Assembly (NCBI GenBank): GCA_900551745.1
Contig: URXA01000001.1
Span: 124,001 to 188,000, forward strand
Length of the DNA: 64,000 nt
From: an uncultured Phascolarctobacterium sp.
GTDB taxonomy: Bacteria > Bacillota > Negativicutes > Acidaminococcales > Acidaminococcaceae
Direction of reading: 5' to 3'
Part shown: in pieces, positions 43,333 through 51,330 of the stretch
Layout of the letters: each line of letters opens with the position of its first letter
How positions within the stretch are numbered: position 1 is the stretch's first letter
Translations under genes and position numbers: made by a program
The notes under the pieces: model-generated
Seen by the model: the letters and a program-made list of their open reading frames with translations, nothing else
The model's database searches: none
Told to the model about the DNA's origin: nothing

Positions 43333-44811
43333 TTATTTTTTGAATAATTCAGGAACCCATTTGGCTGGATCGACTTCTTTAAATTTGCTGCGCTGGAAGT
43401 GCTCTTTCAACCCGAAAGGCACGGTGCAGTCAAAAATAGTTTTGCAGGAGATACCTACATCACGAATCGAAGGCGAAAATTCGGGGGATTGGGAAGGATC
43501 GAGCGGATGGCAGCGAACGCCTGGGATAGTGATAACGTCGACATCGCCCTGGAAACGGGTATTCAAAGCCCACAGTACGTCGTCGGTATCAAACAGATCA
43601 ACATCGTCGTCGACCAGAATAACGTGTTTCAGTTCTGAGAAAGCAGAGAATGCAAGCAGAGCAGCCTGTCTTTGACGTCCTTCGTCAGGCGGAGCTTTTT
43701 TGACGAATTGGATAACTGCCATATATTTGCCGCCGCCGGAGCAGTGGGCATAGACGTTTTTGACATTACCTGGCAGTGCTTTTTCCGTCATACCGAGGAT
43801 TGATGCTTCAGTTGGGATACCTGCCATATTGACGTGTTCTTCGGAAGGGCCGATGCAGGATTGCATGATCGGGTCGCGGCGGTGGGTAACTGCTTTGACT
43901 TTGATCAGCGGGATTGCGGGTTTCATAGCGCCGGTATAGCCCGGAAATTCCGGCATTGCTTTGCCGGTATTGCTGTTTTGGTCTTCGCGGACGCGGACAT
44001 TAGGCAGCAGTTCGCCTTCAATGACATATTCTGCACGGGCGATCGCCTTTTCGTTGATAGTTTTGCACTGTACCATTTGTACGCCTTCGCCCCGGATACT
44101 GCCGGCTATGCTCAATTCATTGAAGCCGAGCGGAGTTGTAGGCGGCTCGAAGCAGGCGGCGATCTCGATCGCCGGATCAACGCCGATACTGATGGAGATC
44201 GGCATCGGTTTGCCGGCTTTTTCGTATTTCTGACGGAATACGTCTAAGTGACGGCCAGGAACAAAATACATGGAGATTTCGTCTTTGCCCTGCAGGCAGA
44301 GGCGGTGGATAGTAATATCGGTATCGCCGGTTTCGGGATCAGTTCCGTAGCAAAGCCCCATGGTTATATATGGGCCGGCGTCTTCTTCAGTATTGGTCGG
44401 GGCAGGGATCAGTTTGCGGATATCAAAGCCCTCTTCGGTTGCCAGATGCACTACTTCCTGACAGGGTGCCTGGTCAGCACTTACAACTACCGGGGCGATC
44501 GGGGTGGAGACGGAGTCTTTTAAAAGAAATCCCAGCTTTTCGGGTTCGCAGCCCAGCAGGTGACCGACACGGGCACGGCTGGAAAGTACTCCGATAGCGA
44601 CTTTAGCGCCGGGATGGCCTTTAATATTATTGAAGATCATGGCAGGACCTAAGCGGGTCGGGCGTTTAACGGTGCCTTTAGCACCAACATAACGGTAAAT
44701 GCCGGAGATCTCGGCACGGGGATCGGCCTCAACATTGGTTTCCACCAGTTGTCCGGGGATGGTACGCAGATAGTCGAGTGCGGAACGTAAATCATTGATT
44801 TTAGTAGTCAT
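43333..44811 (-). CDS. UbiD-type decarboxylase of the gallate/protocatechuate decarboxylase (LpdC) group
   Basis: A 492-residue prenyl-FMN-dependent decarboxylase. It matches the lactic acid bacterial LpdC pattern: SGIYRYVGAKGTVKRPT, ARVGHLLG, GFDIRKLIPAPTNT, AGPYITMGL, EPPTTPLGFNEL, GKAMPEFPGYTG, VTHRRDPIMQSCIGPSEEHV, DEGRQRQAALLAFSAF and ALNTRFQGDVD. This group decarboxylates gallate and protocatechuate to pyrogallol and catechol. The sequence is clearly distinct from the BsdC-type enzyme nearby, so the locus encodes two UbiD subfamilies. AAGGAGG precedes the start. It is divergent from the first LysR gene, its probable regulator. Confidence 0.88.
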   Translation of the reverse strand: MTTKINDLRSALDYLRTIPGQLVETNVEADPRAEISGIYRYVGAKGTVKRPTRLGPAMIFNNIKGHPGAKVAIGVLSSRARVGHLLGCEPEKLGFLLKDSVSTPIAPVVVSADQAPCQEVVHLATEEGFDIRKLIPAPTNTEEDAGPYITMGLCYGTDPETGDTDITIHRLCLQGKDEISMYFVPGRHLDVFRQKYEKAGKPMPISISIGVDPAIEIAACFEPPTTPLGFNELSIAGSIRGEGVQMVQCKTINEKAIARAEYVIEGELLPNVRVREDQNSNTGKAMPEFPGYTGAMKPAIPLIKVKAVTHRRDPIMQSCIGPSEEHVNMAGIPTEASILGMTEKALPGNVKNVYAHCSGGGKYMAVIQFVKKAPPDEGRQRQAALLAFSAFSELKHVILVDDDVDLFDTDDVLWALNTRFQGDVDVITIPGVRCHPLDPSQSPEFSPSIRDVGISCKTIFDCTVPFGLKEHFQRSKFKEVDPAKWVPELFKK

Positions 44812-45196
44812 AATAAAGCCTCCTTAAATATACTTTACTGTGAATGGGAAGCTGCTGCCTGCAAGAAAGTTGAAGCATTTTTGCGGAGACTGTTTTTTGC
44901 AATATCTAACAGTTTTCAGTTGACCGGTTTCAGAGCTGCACCAACTGACACCGGTGTTCAAGCAGCGTTTCCTCTTGAGAACATCATAATACGAGTGGGA
45001 GGTTGAAGGCTATTCTAAATAGAGAAGCTGGTTTGACATATTGGAAAGATATAACTGATAGTTTGCATTAATAAACTTTTAATTCTATAAAGGCAAGACG
45101 TTATGCCCTATTGGAATACGAAAAAACCGGCTTTTACCGTATAATCGTAGTAGATAAGCAGCTTCAGGCTGGATGGAGTGAAAGCAGGTGAGAGAA
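44812..45196. other. Divergent regulatory region between the LpdC-type gene and LysR-1
   Basis: No gene is seen in 385 bp. Candidate sites are TATTGGAA repeated at 45039-45046 and 45109-45116 (70 bp apart), TTCT-N6-AGAA around 45012-45025, GGCA-N8-TGCC at 45092-45107, and a TATAAT at 45140-45145 facing LysR-1 without a good -35 box. The TTGGAA half-site matches half of the palindrome found at the other two promoters of the locus. Confidence 0.55.
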
Positions 45197-46105
45197 ATGA
45201 ATTTTAATCAATTGAGATATTTTGTCGCTATTGTCAAACATGGCAGCTTCTGGTCGGCGGCACTGGAAGAATACATTTCTCAATCTTCGCTGTCCAAGCA
45301 GATCAAAGCTTTGGAAACCGAGCTTGGGGTAGTGCTGTTTAACCGGACTGGTAATAAGATCACTCTGACAGAAGCAGGCCAGTGTTTTTATGATTACGCG
45401 CTGCAGCTGCTGGAGACAAAAAACGAAATGCACCAGGAGTTGATGGCTTTTGAAGATACGCCGATCGAAGAAGTAAAGTTCGCTTCGATCCCGATAGTCA
45501 GTTCCTATAAGATATCAACGCTGCTTTCTGAGTTCCAGAAGGTCAATAAAAACCGCAGGCAGGTCGTCAATTACAATATTCTGGAAGAAGAACAGAAAGA
45601 CGTGCTGATGCTTTTAAAAAACGATAAGGTGGATTTTGCTTTTGTGCGCGACGGCTTTGATCAGCTGCCCGAATATGAGCATCGGCTGTTCATGACAGAC
45701 GAGATCGGCCTGATCTGTTCACAGGAAAGTGAGCTGGCACGGCTGCGGGAATTTGATTTTTCAATGCTGCGGGATGAAAAAATCATTCTAATTTCTCCAA
45801 AATCGGAAATTTACCGAATTTTAATGGAAGAACTGCGGAAGGTGAACAAAGAATGTAATGTGGCGGCAACGATGACACGGCATAGGAATGTATTTTCGAT
45901 GGTAGCCAATAATGTTGGTATTACATTTTTTACAAAACGGATGCTGGAGGAAGGGCACAGCATTGAAGGGCTGAAATATATTCCTTTGACGATGCCGATC
46001 TACAGCAATGTTTATATCGTCAAACGTAAGGAAAAGACTTTGAACGTGACGACAGAAAAGTTTTGGAAGTTCCTGTGCGGTAAATATCAGGAATATCAGC
46101 AATAA
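45197..46105 (+). CDS. LysR family transcriptional regulator 1
   Basis: A 302-residue LysR regulator with an N-terminal winged helix-turn-helix (MNFNQLRYFVAIVKHGSF, SQSSLSKQIKALETELG) and a C-terminal effector-binding domain (about 90-295). The frame extends to GTG 45188, but that codon belongs to AGGTGA, the ribosome site, so ATG 45197 is used. It is divergent from the LpdC-type decarboxylase gene, which is the classical layout for a LysR activator and its target. It resembles LysR-2 strongly in the DNA-binding helix. The effector is probably an aromatic acid, by inference. Confidence 0.9.
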   Translation: MNFNQLRYFVAIVKHGSFWSAALEEYISQSSLSKQIKALETELGVVLFNRTGNKITLTEAGQCFYDYALQLLETKNEMHQELMAFEDTPIEEVKFASIPIVSSYKISTLLSEFQKVNKNRRQVVNYNILEEEQKDVLMLLKNDKVDFAFVRDGFDQLPEYEHRLFMTDEIGLICSQESELARLREFDFSMLRDEKIILISPKSEIYRILMEELRKVNKECNVAATMTRHRNVFSMVANNVGITFFTKRMLEEGHSIEGLKYIPLTMPIYSNVYIVKRKEKTLNVTTEKFWKFLCGKYQEYQQ

Positions 46106-46139
46106 AGAAAAGCACTGCTCAGCAGTGCTTTTCTTTATT
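46101..46139. terminator. Bidirectional terminator that spans both LysR stop codons
   Basis: A perfect 19-bp stem (46101-46119 with 46121-46139) has AATAAAGAAAAG and its complement as outer arms. It contains the TAA of LysR-1 at 46103-46105 and the TAA of LysR-2 at 46135-46137 on the other strand. Confidence 0.9.
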
Positions 46140-47034
46140 GCATTTGAAAATATTTTTGCCAGTAGATCCAAAAATCCTTGGTGATTTTGTTGAGTCGGCG
46201 TTTTTTGAGTTTGATCAGGGCCACATCGCTTGTAAGTTCTTCTGCTAAAGGTACGGTACAAAGATGCGGGAAAAGTGTCAGGTCAACGAGACTGAGCGGC
46301 AGCAGCGAAATATTGGGAGCTGTCTGCAGGATCTCCATAAGGATCTTATGCCTTGTTGTCAAGCATTTGGGCTTTTTCTCGATGCCTTGGCTTTCAAAGG
46401 CCTTCATAACGATCGTGTAAATAATCGAAGAAGTATCTAAAAGTGACAGCGGGTATTTGGTCAGGTCGTTTAGGGAAACTGCTTCTTTAGTGCTTAAAGG
46501 ATGATTTTGATTGCATACCAGGACAAAAATATCTTTCTTATATGGAATGCGGTCAAAGACATCGACTTCGTCCAGATAATCGGTGCGTATCAGAGCGATG
46601 TCGATGGCTCCGTCAAACAGCTCTTTCATAACTTCCTGTTGGTTAGTTTCGTGCATATCGATAACGACGTTGATATCGGGTTTATAGTTGGTTGTGAATT
46701 GGGCTATCTGAGCGCTGATGCCATAGGACGATACTACAGGTATTGACCCAAAACGAATAGTATTGGATTTCTTGGTAGCAAATTCATCTAGATAAAGCAG
46801 CATATCGTTATGCTGTTTGATTGTCATTTCTGCATATTTAGCAAATTCTGCGCCTATTTCAGTCAGATAGACCTTGGAATGTTCGCGCTTGAAGAGATCG
46901 ACGCCCAGTTCTGTTTCCAGGGCTTTTATCTGTTTGGACATTGACGATTGGGAGATATACATATCATCGGCAGCATTTGAAAAGCTACCTGTTTTGACAA
47001 TGGCCAGAAAGTATTTCAATTGATTAAGATTCAT
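46135..47034 (-). CDS. LysR family transcriptional regulator 2
   Basis: A 299-residue LysR regulator, a paralogue of LysR-1: both share NLNQLKYF-AIVK-GSF, YISQSS-SKQIKALETELGV and the IRFGSIPVVSSYGIS type start of the effector domain. Tail to tail with LysR-1 and divergent from the carrier-ubiX-lpdD operon. The palindrome at 47183-47197 lies between LysR-2 and that operon, so LysR-2 is the likeliest protein to bind it. Effector unknown. Confidence 0.9.
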   Translation of the reverse strand: MNLNQLKYFLAIVKTGSFSNAADDMYISQSSMSKQIKALETELGVDLFKREHSKVYLTEIGAEFAKYAEMTIKQHNDMLLYLDEFATKKSNTIRFGSIPVVSSYGISAQIAQFTTNYKPDINVVIDMHETNQQEVMKELFDGAIDIALIRTDYLDEVDVFDRIPYKKDIFVLVCNQNHPLSTKEAVSLNDLTKYPLSLLDTSSIIYTIVMKAFESQGIEKKPKCLTTRHKILMEILQTAPNISLLPLSLVDLTLFPHLCTVPLAEELTSDVALIKLKKRRLNKITKDFWIYWQKYFQMQ

Positions 47035-47467
47035 AAATTCAATCCGCCCTTCTGTACGAATTAAAACACGATAGCAAGTAGTAGAAAAATGAGCTTTGCT
47101 TTAAAATCTTTACCTTCTCCATTTAAATTATATTCGATTTTGCTATATACACATATTCGAGAATGGAATACAAGCTTTCGTCTTTGGAAATTCCTAACAA
47201 GAATGACGTGTTTATTTAACTGAATTGCCTTTTAGACGGGCTGGTTCTATGATGAAAAGCAAGAAAGAGCTTTGCTGGAGACAAAAGGCAAGGAGGCGAA
47301 AAATATTTTTAAGAGCTGTTAAAAAGCTCTTGCTCATTAGCATAAGGATACTCCATAACTTAATAAATTACAATAATTAAATTTGCTGCACATAAACTTA
47401 ATTATTGAAATGGATATTTTATTGGTTGTGGATGTTCAAAAGTTGTAAGAGATAGGAGGTTTTATTT
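47035..47467. other. Divergent regulatory region between LysR-2 and the carrier operon
   Basis: No gene is seen in 433 bp. It holds ATATTCGA repeated at 47130-47137 and 47153-47160 (23 bp apart), the 15-bp palindrome at 47183-47197, an AAGGAGG without a usable start at 47290-47296, and a hairpin AAGAGCT / AGCTCTT (47311-47317 with 47325-47331) without a T run. No convincing -35/-10 pair stands out. Confidence 0.55.
47183..47197 (+). promoter_or_regulatory. 15-bp LysR-type palindrome upstream of the carrier operon
   Basis: TTTGGAAATTCCTAA, the same dyad as at 41289-41303 with one base different. It lies 150 bp from the LysR-2 start and 270 bp from the carrier start. Confidence 0.6.
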
Positions 47468-48856
47468 GTGGGAATGAATAAAGCGAGAATAGGGTTTATT
47501 TTAGGCATTATCGTAGCGTTGCTGATCGGCACAGCCGATATCCCCGGACTTGCCAGAAACGGTCAGATCTGTATGGCGCTTTCTTTTATGACCGTAATTT
47601 TCTGGGGCTTTCAAATCACTCAGCCGGGTTATACTTCCGGTCTTTACCTATTGCTTCTGGCGGTTTTCGGGGTTGAAAAACCAGCTCTCATTTTCTCGAC
47701 CTGGACAGGACCGATGATGTTTTTGATCGTAGGCGCTTATTTGATCGCCGGTGCAGTTAAAGAATCCGGACTTGGCGAACGTATCGCTTATAAATTTATC
47801 ATTTCTTATGTAACTTCATTTAAGAGTATTATCGTGGCGATTTTTGTTTTGACTTTTATCCTCAGTCTTTTGATCCCGCATCCGTGGCCGCGTGCTTTTC
47901 TGATCATGTCGGTCATGGCTGTCGTTATTAAAAGTGCGAATATTCCTCGTGTGGATGCAGTGAAAATAGGCTTTACCGTTTTTGCCGCGTCTGTTCCTGT
48001 TTCCCTGATTTTTTTGACAGGCGATGCTACTATCAGTCCGCTGGCAGTACAATCATCCGGTGTTCCTCTAGGCTGGCTCGGCTGGTTCAAATTGATGGGG
48101 CCGCCCAGTATTATCGTCAGTATTATTACCTGCTTTATGATTTTGTTCCTGTTTAAACCAACTCAGGAAGTACAGGTCAACAAAGAGGAAATGCGTGCTA
48201 AATTAGCAGCTATGGGTCCAATGAGTGGGAAAGAGCTTAGGACTGCCTTCTGGGTAACTTTAGCGATCATTCTTTGGATGACTGATACTCTGCATGGCGT
48301 CGATATCGGTTGGGTGACTTTGTTTATCGCAATGGCAATGAGCCTGCCTTTGGTTGGCGAAATTCTGACGCCGGCAAGCTGGAGCGGTGTTCCTCTGCAT
48401 GTACTGATCTTTTTGACTGCTGCTGTTGCTATCGGACGTGTTGGCGGCGCTACCGGTATGAATGCCTGGATCGCCCAGACAGTATTACCTGGGACAGTTC
48501 CATCTGATCCGTATATTCTGGCAGCGTTTATCGCAACTATTTCCATTATTATCCATATGCTTCTGGGCAGCGTTATCGCAGTTATGGGTATCATCATCCC
48601 GGCTATGATCACCTTTACCAGCCAGATGGGTATTACGCCGCTTGTTCCGGCGCTGCTCGCTTATTCGGCAGTTGCTTCTCACTATGTGCTGCCTTTCCAG
48701 CATTTAAACATGCTGGTCGGTTTGGGTGAAGATAACGGTATGTATTCACAGAAGGAAACGATCCGCTTGGGTATTCCGTTCATTATCGTTATCTATGTTA
48801 TGACTGTACTGATCGAAGTTCCGTACTGGTCGATGTTAGGCTTGTTTGATAAATAA
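47468..48856 (+). CDS. SLC13/DASS family anion carrier, probable aromatic acid transporter
   Basis: Polytopic inner-membrane carrier of 462 residues with about 11-12 hydrophobic segments. SGLYLLLLAVFGVEKP, FLIVGAYLIAGAVKESGLG and the C-terminal LLAYSAVASHYVLPFQHLNMLVG are typical of the divalent anion:sodium symporter family. The genes after it make and handle prenyl-FMN for UbiD enzymes, so the substrate is probably a hydroxybenzoate or gallate-like anion, perhaps exchanged for or driven with ions; this is inference. GTG 47468 is chosen because AGGAGG sits 6-7 nt upstream; ATG 47474 is the alternative. Confidence 0.85.
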   Translation: MGMNKARIGFILGIIVALLIGTADIPGLARNGQICMALSFMTVIFWGFQITQPGYTSGLYLLLLAVFGVEKPALIFSTWTGPMMFLIVGAYLIAGAVKESGLGERIAYKFIISYVTSFKSIIVAIFVLTFILSLLIPHPWPRAFLIMSVMAVVIKSANIPRVDAVKIGFTVFAASVPVSLIFLTGDATISPLAVQSSGVPLGWLGWFKLMGPPSIIVSIITCFMILFLFKPTQEVQVNKEEMRAKLAAMGPMSGKELRTAFWVTLAIILWMTDTLHGVDIGWVTLFIAMAMSLPLVGEILTPASWSGVPLHVLIFLTAAVAIGRVGGATGMNAWIAQTVLPGTVPSDPYILAAFIATISIIIHMLLGSVIAVMGIIIPAMITFTSQMGITPLVPALLAYSAVASHYVLPFQHLNMLVGLGEDNGMYSQKETIRLGIPFIIVIYVMTVLIEVPYWSMLGLFDK

Positions 48857-48877
48857 TCTGCTGAAGGAGGGCTGGAG

Positions 48878-49441
48878 ATGCGTCTGATCGTTGGTATTTC
48901 CGGAGCCAGCGGGGTCGTTTTAGGCTATGAGATGTTGAAAGCTTTAAAATTGCTCCCCGATTGTGAAGTTCACTTAGTTGTAACTGAAGGTGCAGTTAAA
49001 AATTTTGAGTGTGAAACGGATCTCACCGTACAGGATGTCTGCGCTCTGGCCGATGTTGTGCACAGCAATAAAAATATGGCTGCCAGTATTTCCAGCGGCT
49101 CGTTTAAAACTGACGGTATGATCGTAATACCCTGCAGTATGAAAACAGTCGCCGGTATAGCAGCCGGCTATGCAGATAATCTGCTGCTGCGTTCCGCTGA
49201 TGTTTGTTTAAAAGAGGGCAGGAAGGTGGTTATCGTACCGCGTGAAATGCCTTTGAGCAGACTGCACTTGCGTAATATCAAGGAAGCTGCTGATTACGGC
49301 TGCGTTGTTGTGCCGCCGATGCTGACTTTTTACAACGGGTCAAATTCGGTAGAAAAGCAAATGCAGCATATTATTGGTAAGGTCCTGATGCAGTTTGGCA
49401 TTGAATATAAGCATTTTGTGGCCTGGAAGGGGGAGGACTAA
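48878..49441 (+). CDS. ubiX: Flavin prenyltransferase UbiX
   Basis: Joins a dimethylallyl group to FMN to make prenyl-FMN, the cofactor of UbiD decarboxylases. The 187-residue protein opens with LIVGISGASGVVLG and has MIVIPCSMKTVAGIAAGYADNL and VPREMPLSRLHLRN, the standard UbiX motifs. Located 21 bp after the carrier and 1 bp before lpdD. It is the only UbiX in the window and presumably serves both UbiD enzymes. In Bacillus the equivalent gene (bsdB) stands directly next to bsdC, which is not the case here. Confidence 0.95.
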   Translation: MRLIVGISGASGVVLGYEMLKALKLLPDCEVHLVVTEGAVKNFECETDLTVQDVCALADVVHSNKNMAASISSGSFKTDGMIVIPCSMKTVAGIAAGYADNLLLRSADVCLKEGRKVVIVPREMPLSRLHLRNIKEAADYGCVVVPPMLTFYNGSNSVEKQMQHIIGKVLMQFGIEYKHFVAWKGED

Positions 49442-49442
49442 A

Positions 49443-49820
49443 ATGCAGGCAAAGTCTTTTTCCTTAGGAACACAGGAATATTTGCTGGAAGCTGTGGCAG
49501 TACGCTGCGGTGATGATCTGACGGTCGTTATCGGCGGCGGTGAAAAGCAGCATATCGGCGCTGTTGCCGTAGGCGTACCGCGTCCCAGCTTAAAAGATAA
49601 AAATATAGTTTCTTCTTCGGCATCGGTACTGTGCCTGACAGGGCATAAGGAAGACCTGCTGGCACGCAAAGCCGCCTTAGAGCTGGCCAGTCTGCTTGGA
49701 CATACTGTTACAGTGACTGTAGGCCTGCATATCGACGATGCGTCGGCTGAGGCTATAGCGATGCTGGAAGCTAATTTTCAAGAGTTGTTACGGCAGATTT
49801 GCCTTTGGGCTGCTGCATGA
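49443..49820 (+). CDS. lpdD: Prenylated flavin chaperone, LpdD type
   Basis: A 125-residue protein of the LpdD-like family, found in gallate decarboxylase loci and reported to handle prenyl-FMN between UbiX and UbiD. Seen are GGGEKQHIGAVAVGVPRPSL and SVLCLTGHKEDLLAR. The reading frame is open to an upstream ATG at 49395 inside ubiX, but GGGGGAGG just before ATG 49443 sets the start. Its presence ties the locus to the LpdC-type decarboxylase. The specific role is from the family, not proved here. Confidence 0.82.
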   Translation: MQAKSFSLGTQEYLLEAVAVRCGDDLTVVIGGGEKQHIGAVAVGVPRPSLKDKNIVSSSASVLCLTGHKEDLLARKAALELASLLGHTVTVTVGLHIDDASAEAIAMLEANFQELLRQICLWAAA

Positions 49821-49853
49821 CAATAAGACGAGTTTACACTCATTCCTCCATCT

Positions 49854-49892
49854 TTGGAAGCGGGCGGGAAGAGCAAGACTGCCTGCTTCCAA
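49854..49892. other. Strong hairpin after lpdD without a T run
   Basis: TTGGAAGCGGGCGG (49854-49867) pairs with CTGCCTGCTTCCAA (49879-49892) over 14 bp with two G-U pairs. On the plus strand it is followed by A, not T, so it may protect the 3' end of the lpdD message or end transcription by another route. Confidence 0.6.
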
Positions 49893-49950
49893 AAAAAAGT
49901 TGGTACCAGAGGGTACGCTGTTTGTTCACAGGAAGTTTGCTTTTAAAAAA

Positions 49951-49979
49951 TTGACGCTGTGGACGTTTTGTGCTATATT
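49951..49979 (+). promoter_or_regulatory. Promoter of the riboflavin operon
   Basis: TTGACG at 49951-49956 and TATATT at 49974-49979, 17 bp apart, directly upstream of the FMN riboswitch. Confidence 0.82.
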
Positions 49980-50000
49980 AAAAAAGTAATTAAATACGGT

Positions 50001-50175
50001 AGCCTTTGGGGCAGGGTGCGATTCCCTACCGGCGGTTATAGTCCGCGAGCTTCTTTGTGAGCATGATCCGGTGTGATTCCGGTACCGACAGTACAGTCTG
50101 GATGAGAAAAGGCGGCTATGAGTTTGTTTACCGAGCCATAGACAAAACCCCAAAAGGTTTTGCCTGTGGTTTTTC
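50001..50175 (+). ncRNA. FMN riboswitch (RFN element) with terminator
   Basis: The conserved RFN core is readable: GGGGCAGGGTGCGATTCCCT, ACCGGCGGTTATAGTCCGCG, GATCCGGTGTGATTCCGGTA, and CCGACAGTACAGTCTGGATG. P1 is closed by GCCTTT and AAAGGC. The downstream stem at 50136-50149 with 50156-50169 (one mismatch) is followed by TTTTTC and acts as the terminator. FMN should repress ribD-ribE-ribBA-ribH. Confidence 0.96.
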
Positions 50176-50219
50176 TAATTTCAGGGCATATCGTAAGCTT
50201 ACTTGAAGAAGGTGACTTG

Positions 50220-51329
50220 ATGGACGATGAATTATATATGCGGCAGGCGCTGGCTTTAGCCTGTCTGGCTGAGGGTGATACCAGCCCCAACCCTATGGTA
50301 GGTGCAGTGATCGTCAGCGCTGATGGAGAAGTTGTCGGCGAAGGCTATCATCATAAGGCAGGACAGCCTCATGCCGAGATCAATGCGTTGAAGGAAGCCA
50401 AAAAGCTGGCCCGCGGGGGAACGATCTATGTAACACTGGAGCCATGTTCGCATTTTGGACGTACCGGACCCTGTTGCGAGGCGATTATTGCTGCCGGAGT
50501 GAAACGTGTGGTTGCGGCGGTCGAAGACCCGAACCCCAAGGTTGCCGGCAACGGTTTTAAGCGGTTACGCGATGCGGGGATCGAGGTTACTGTGGGCGTG
50601 TGCGCAGAAGAGGCACGTCTTCTTAACGAGAAGTTTTTTCACTGGATCATAACCGGCAGGTCCTTTGTTTCGATGAAATATGCAATGACTTTAGACGGTA
50701 AGATAGCTACCAGGACCGGCGATTCGAAATGGATCACCGGCGAGGACGCCAGAGCTTATGGGCACTATTTGCGCAAGGCTCACGATTGTATCCTGGTCGG
50801 TAAGAATACAGTTCTGGCAGATGATCCGGAACTGACTACCAGGTTGGTAGAGGGGCGAAATCCGCTGCGGATAGTACTGGACAGTAACTGTGAAATACCC
50901 ATGACTGCGAAGATTTTTAACGGCGAGGCTGAAACCTTGCTGGTCACAGGTACTTGTTTACCGGGTGCCAAGCAGGCTAAAGCAGAAGCGCTGCAGGCGC
51001 TGCCGAAGGTAGAAGTGCTGCAGCTGCCTGCGGTCAATGGCAAGCTGCCGGTAGCATTGCTGCTGCAGGAGCTGGCCGGGCGTAATCTGACCAGTATTTT
51101 GGTTGAAGGAGGCAGTACGGTGCACGGTGACTTTTTAGAAGCTGGCTTGGTGGATCGTATTTATGCGTTTATCGCACCGAAACTAATCGGCGGCAAAGAG
51201 GCGCTGACTCCGGTCGGCGGCAAAGGCTTTGCGCTGATGGAGGATTGTTATGTTTTGAAGGAAACAGAAACGCTGCCTTTGGGAGCAGATATTTTGCTGA
51301 CTGGCAGAGTGGAAAGGAATAAATGCTGA
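50220..51329 (+). CDS. ribD: Riboflavin biosynthesis deaminase/reductase RibD
   Basis: Two steps of riboflavin synthesis: deamination and then reduction of the pyrimidine intermediate. The N-terminal zinc deaminase domain has PNPMVGAV, HAEINAL (His ligand and catalytic Glu) and PCSHFGRTGPC (two Cys ligands). The C-terminal reductase domain starts at about 145 with SMKYAMTLDGKIAT and includes LVEGGSTVHG. Length 369. A frame extension to 50160 would start inside the riboswitch terminator, so ATG 50220 after GAAGGTG is chosen. Confidence 0.96.
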   Translation: MDDELYMRQALALACLAEGDTSPNPMVGAVIVSADGEVVGEGYHHKAGQPHAEINALKEAKKLARGGTIYVTLEPCSHFGRTGPCCEAIIAAGVKRVVAAVEDPNPKVAGNGFKRLRDAGIEVTVGVCAEEARLLNEKFFHWIITGRSFVSMKYAMTLDGKIATRTGDSKWITGEDARAYGHYLRKAHDCILVGKNTVLADDPELTTRLVEGRNPLRIVLDSNCEIPMTAKIFNGEAETLLVTGTCLPGAKQAKAEALQALPKVEVLQLPAVNGKLPVALLLQELAGRNLTSILVEGGSTVHGDFLEAGLVDRIYAFIAPKLIGGKEALTPVGGKGFALMEDCYVLKETETLPLGADILLTGRVERNKC

Positions 51330-51330
51330 T

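Larger units (their letters stand above)
49821..50219 (+). other. Intergenic region with hairpin, promoter and FMN riboswitch
   Basis: No gene is seen. From left to right it holds the strong hairpin at 49854-49892, the rib promoter (49951-49979), the FMN aptamer (50001-50116), its terminator (50136-50175) and the ribD ribosome site. Confidence 0.85.

Noticed and set aside
44248..44523. Plus-strand frames opposite the LpdC-type gene
   Set aside because: Overlapped by a 492-codon gene with clear UbiD family blocks; these are shadows.
47290..47380. Possible leader peptide after the orphan AAGGAGG ahead of the carrier gene
   Set aside because: It would need an ATA or ATT start and encodes a short unmatched peptide; too weak to list as a gene.
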